From Kroppenstedtia guangzhouensis (GTDB lineage: Bacteria > Bacillota > Bacilli > Thermoactinomycetales > DSM-45169), in NCBI RefSeq assembly GCF_014637345.1, contig NZ_BMEX01000002.1:1-64000 (forward strand): a DNA stretch of 64,000 nucleotides. The letters run 5' to 3'. Under the pieces are notes generated by a model that saw only the letters and a program-made list of their open reading frames with translations, was not told the DNA's origin and ran no database searches. This document shows, one piece after another, positions 61,453-64,000 of this stretch. Each line of letters opens with the position of its first letter. Position 1 is the first letter of the stretch. The position numbers and the translations under genes are program-made.

Positions 61453-62718
61453 TCACTGTTTTTGTGTTTTGATCTGTTCTTCGATCTGCTTCACCGCGTC
61501 ATCCAGGGCTTGCTCGGGCTTTTGTTTCCCCTTGGCCACAAAGGTGATCGCATTGGCGATAGGATCCCAAACCTGCCCCATTTCCGGGATGTTGGGCATG
61601 GGGGTACCCTGGGCCGCCTGCCCGGCAAACCCGGCCACCAGCGGATCATCCTTCACGATTGGAGCCTCCAAAAGATCCTTACGGGAAGGGATCTCCCCCG
61701 TGGTCTTAAACCGATCTTGCAACGCTTCCTTTCCAGTCAGGAACTGAAGAAAATCCGTCGCCCAGTATTTGTTTTTGGAATAGGCTGAAATATACAACCC
61801 TTTCACTCCGATAAAGGTGCGGGGATCTTTGCCGTTCAATTTCGGGATGGGAGCCACCCCCACATCGATGCCGGCATCCCGGTAATCCTTCACCGCCCAG
61901 GGTCCGTTGATAACTGCCGCCACCTTGCCTTCCTTAAAAAGGCCGTTGACGGTGTCATCTTTCAATCCCGGTGGGAGCAACTTGTCTTCATACCAGGATC
62001 CGATCATCTGCAACCCTCTTTTGGCACCGCTGTTGTTCAAGCCGATGTCCGCAGGATCCAGCTTGCCGTCCAGCTCCTTGAACACATATCCGCCGAAGGC
62101 ATCCAGGACAAAATAGTCATAGTAGAAGTTCTCCCCTTCAAAGAGCAAGCCATACTTCTTTTTAGCGGGATCGGTGTTCTTCTTGGCAAAATCGATCAGT
62201 TCCTCGAAGGTTTTGGGAGGTTGCTTCATCAGCGCCTTGTTGTACAAAAGGGCGATGCTCTCGGTGTTGCGGGGCAGGCCGTAGAGCTGGCCGTCATATT
62301 GCATCGCCTGAATGGTGGACTCGTTATACTGATCTGTCACCTCCTCCTCCACCTCGATCGGTTGGATCAAACCTTTGATCACCGCCTCCCCGATCCGGTC
62401 ATGGGGCCAGGTGACCACATCGGGCCCTTTGCCGTTGGGGCCGTCCAGGGTCAGCTTCTCCTGCTGTTTCAAGATGTCCACATCGATCACCTTCACCTGG
62501 ATCCCTGTCTTCTTTTCATACTCTTTTGCCATTTTACGGGTGTGTTTCAGATGGTTGGCATCCTTGTTCTCCCAGATCACCAGCTGTTTTGGCTTCTCTT
62601 CCTTGCCCCCTTCTTTTGCGGTGGTGCCGCCATCCCGCTGAGGACCGCAGCCTGCCAACAGACTGACAGCCACCACCCCCGCCATAGACAGGGACATCCA
62701 CTTTTTCCACTTCAACAT
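61453..62718 (-). CDS. malE: Maltodextrin-binding lipoprotein MalE
   Basis: About 421 aa from ATG 62718 (AAAGGGGG upstream). Lipobox VSLLAGC gives a lipid-anchored start. KQLVIWENKDANHLKHTRKMAKEYEKKTGIQVKVID, GPDVVTWPHDRIGEAVIKGLIQPI and VAAVINGPWAVKDYRDAGIDVGVAPIPKLNGKDPRTFIGVKGLYIS are typical of maltose/cyclodextrin-binding proteins. Confidence 0.94.
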   Translation of the reverse strand: MLKWKKWMSLSMAGVVAVSLLAGCGPQRDGGTTAKEGGKEEKPKQLVIWENKDANHLKHTRKMAKEYEKKTGIQVKVIDVDILKQQEKLTLDGPNGKGPDVVTWPHDRIGEAVIKGLIQPIEVEEEVTDQYNESTIQAMQYDGQLYGLPRNTESIALLYNKALMKQPPKTFEELIDFAKKNTDPAKKKYGLLFEGENFYYDYFVLDAFGGYVFKELDGKLDPADIGLNNSGAKRGLQMIGSWYEDKLLPPGLKDDTVNGLFKEGKVAAVINGPWAVKDYRDAGIDVGVAPIPKLNGKDPRTFIGVKGLYISAYSKNKYWATDFLQFLTGKEALQDRFKTTGEIPSRKDLLEAPIVKDDPLVAGFAGQAAQGTPMPNIPEMGQVWDPIANAITFVAKGKQKPEQALDDAVKQIEEQIKTQKQ

Positions 62719-62737
62719 GATCAACCCCCTTTTAAAA

Positions 62738-62751
62738 TGCAATCGTTTGCA
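62738..62751. promoter_or_regulatory. LacI-family operator 1 (malE)
   Basis: TGCAATCGTTTGCA, a nearly symmetric LacI/MalR-type site about 20 nt upstream of the malE start. It deviates from the CcpA cre consensus at the third base. Confidence 0.7.
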
Positions 62752-62795
62752 CAAATGAGATAAAAAAACAGATTCTTTACCTTAAGTATTCAGAT

Positions 62796-62817
62796 AAATC
62801 GTTTGCACTATATTATA
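62796..62817 (-). promoter_or_regulatory. malE -10 element and LacI-family operator 2
   Basis: Leftward TATAAT (62812-62817) is followed at once by TGCAAACGATTT (62796-62807), the same operator core as site 1, covering the start point. Repressor bound at both sites could loop over 58 bp. Confidence 0.6.
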
Positions 62818-62909
62818 TTTCATCCTCCCTTCCGTTTTTCCTTCCCGGAAAACAAAAAAATTCCGGGTGGGTGCTGGATACGTTGGGATTTAGTACGTCC
62901 TTGAATGGC

Positions 62910-63005
62910 CGGGATTGGGTTTCACATTTCGGCGCCAAAGTTCTGAAAGACGCTCCATGTGACACCCAACCCTCCCTGTGAACGGTTTTTTCACAACGCT
63001 TCTAA
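62910..63005 (+). repeat. MITE-like dispersed repeat, copy D
   Basis: GGCCGGGATTGGGTTTCACAT, CGCTCCATGTGACACCCAACC and CTGTGAACGG..TTTTTCACAACGCTTCTA match copy A; the left end and part of the centre have diverged. Confidence 0.75.
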
Positions 63006-63021
63006 TCCGGTTCTATATCAT

Positions 63022-63953
63022 CTATGATCGCTCCACCTGTATCGGAGCCTTTCGACGACGGAATACACTTTTCCCCAACAACAGAAGTGCACCCAGCAAA
63101 CCGGCGGCCACCACCTTCCAGGCCACCCCCGCTCCTCCGGTATCCGCCAGCCAGCCGAAAGCCGCCGGGGCCTGCACGATTCCCACTTGGTTGACAGTCA
63201 GTGCGAACCCCACCGCCTGTCCCGATGTCCCCTATACTGTGGATTCTGCCACCTGAACCAGAAACAAGCTGTACCATCCGATTCCAAAAAATCCGATCCA
63301 GACGCACAAGAATACCATCCCCCAACCGCTACCGGTCACCCAGAGAGAAAGGAGAAGCAGGGTTCCTCCCAGACAGGCCCCCACACCAAAAAACAGAAAG
63401 GACAAACGACGGCCACCGAATCGGTCACTGATCCAAGGCAGAAGACCCGTCCCGCCGCCAAAACCGGGACCAGAGACGGAATTCGCAACACCTGCCGGAC
63501 ACATTTCCACAAAGAGGGGACAGATTGCACTTGACACCCCTGCAGGTTCCCGATAAAAGATTAAAAACAGGAGCCCGCACAGAACGGAAATCGATGACTG
63601 AAACCCCACCGCCGCCTTCCAACCGAATGCCCTTGACAACACCGGCAGCATGAAACTGCCACCGCCCCGCCGATGGGAATTCCCGTCTGCCGGATCCCCA
63701 TGGCCAGCCCCCGTTCCCCATGTCGGTCCAGCATCCGGCCCACCCAGATCATGGACAAAAGCGGTCCCAGTTGAACCGCCGACATCAACAAATCCGCCTG
63801 GGTGTGGGGCCAGCCGAATTCCTGTTGCCAGATGGCGGAGAGGGGACCGATGCCATAAGTGACCAGAGTGGCCCCGGCCTGCACCGCCATCGCCAACCCC
63901 AACATTCCCCAGCGGGCCCTCCCTTTCCTTTCGGGTTTCACCTGATCCTCCAT
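63022..63953 (-). pseudogene. MFS transporter broken by frameshifts
   Basis: Three leftward frames together make one major-facilitator protein. First, WGMLGLAMAVQAGATLVTYGIGPLSAIWQQEFGWPHTQADLLMSAVQLGPLLSMIWVGRMLDRHGER (helices 1-3); then LPVLSRAFGWKAAVGFQSSISVLCGLLFLIF and WISDRFGGRRLSFLFFGVGACLGG; then ALTVNQVGIVQAPAAFGWLADTGGAGVAWKVVAAGLLGALLLL. At least two shifts (near 63640 and 63230) break it. The start ATG 63953 has GGAGG upstream. Confidence 0.75.
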
Positions 63954-63960
63954 ATCCACC

Positions 63961-63994
63961 GCCTCCTCTCTTTCATCTTAGAAAGAGAGGAGGC
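63961..63994 (-). promoter_or_regulatory. Hairpin covering the ribosome-binding site of the MFS gene
   Basis: GCCTCCTCTCTTTC and GAAAGAGAGGAGGC pair perfectly (14 bp, 6-nt loop). Read leftward the second arm contains the GGAGG of the MFS gene, so translation could be blocked. There is no T run, so it is not a terminator. Confidence 0.6.
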
Positions 63995-64000
63995 ATTGTG

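Noticed and set aside
62738-62751. CcpA cre site at malE
   Set aside because: The third base and symmetry differ from the cre consensus, and both sites match a LacI/MalR pattern instead; CcpA input cannot be excluded.

Overview
The window looks like a Gram-positive, Bacillales-type chromosome, most likely a Thermoactinomycetaceae-like genus. That placement is inference from gene content and strong AGGAGG-type ribosome-binding sites; there is no 16S rRNA here. It joins two kinds of DNA: an integrated element (1 to about 15,340) and a chromosomal segment.

The element's left end lies outside the window. Its right end interrupts a comGA/gspE-type ATPase gene (15,236-16,003). From left to right it holds a G-rich 19-bp tandem repeat; a leftward chain of very small, overlapping genes (membrane peptides, tiny zinc ribbons, a YdjM-like membrane protein); a winged-helix, replication-initiator-like gene next to a 46-bp near-perfect palindrome; and a coupled operon of a NusG-like protein, a RecD2 helicase and HU. 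A 170-bp leader with promoter, intrinsic-terminator hairpin and inverted repeat occurs twice, ahead of two leftward operons, and may be the target of the NusG-like protein. From 11.4 to 15.1 kb lies an AT-rich decision region: four small HTH regulators with several classes of palindromic operator, an SOS-box promoter, and an RRNPP receptor whose 3' end overlaps a secreted-peptide gene ending in two copies of GDPIHT. I read this as an arbitrium-like peptide switch for a mobile element sitting inside a competence gene.

The chromosomal part (about 16-64 kb) contains: an acyl-CoA synthetase; a frameshifted acetyltransferase; a VOC protein and a WYL regulator; a hydantoinase/oxoprolinase operon (two XRE-cupin regulators, hyuA, hyuB, cupin, NCS1 permease) with decayed genes beyond it; an AA10 chitin/cellulose monooxygenase; tRNA-Gln; a ykoQ/ykoN/ykoP-like trio; TerC; a RocB-like M20 peptidase; nifZ-thiI; a LacI regulator fused to a DinB domain; selD with an in-frame selenocysteine TGA; a gltS-gntR-hydrolase-DUF6282-glcD-glcF operon; selA; a queDEC operon behind a riboswitch-like attenuator; and an alpha-glucan operon (malE-malF-malG, GH13, GH15) with LacI-type operators. 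A 140-bp MITE-like repeat occurs four times, only in the chromosomal part. Remnants of IS3 and IS200/IS605 elements are scattered.

The parts connect as follows. selD and selA supply selenocysteine synthesis. NifZ and ThiI form a 4-thiouridine pair. The que genes make preQ0. The LacI-DinB protein is a candidate regulator of the maltodextrin operon.
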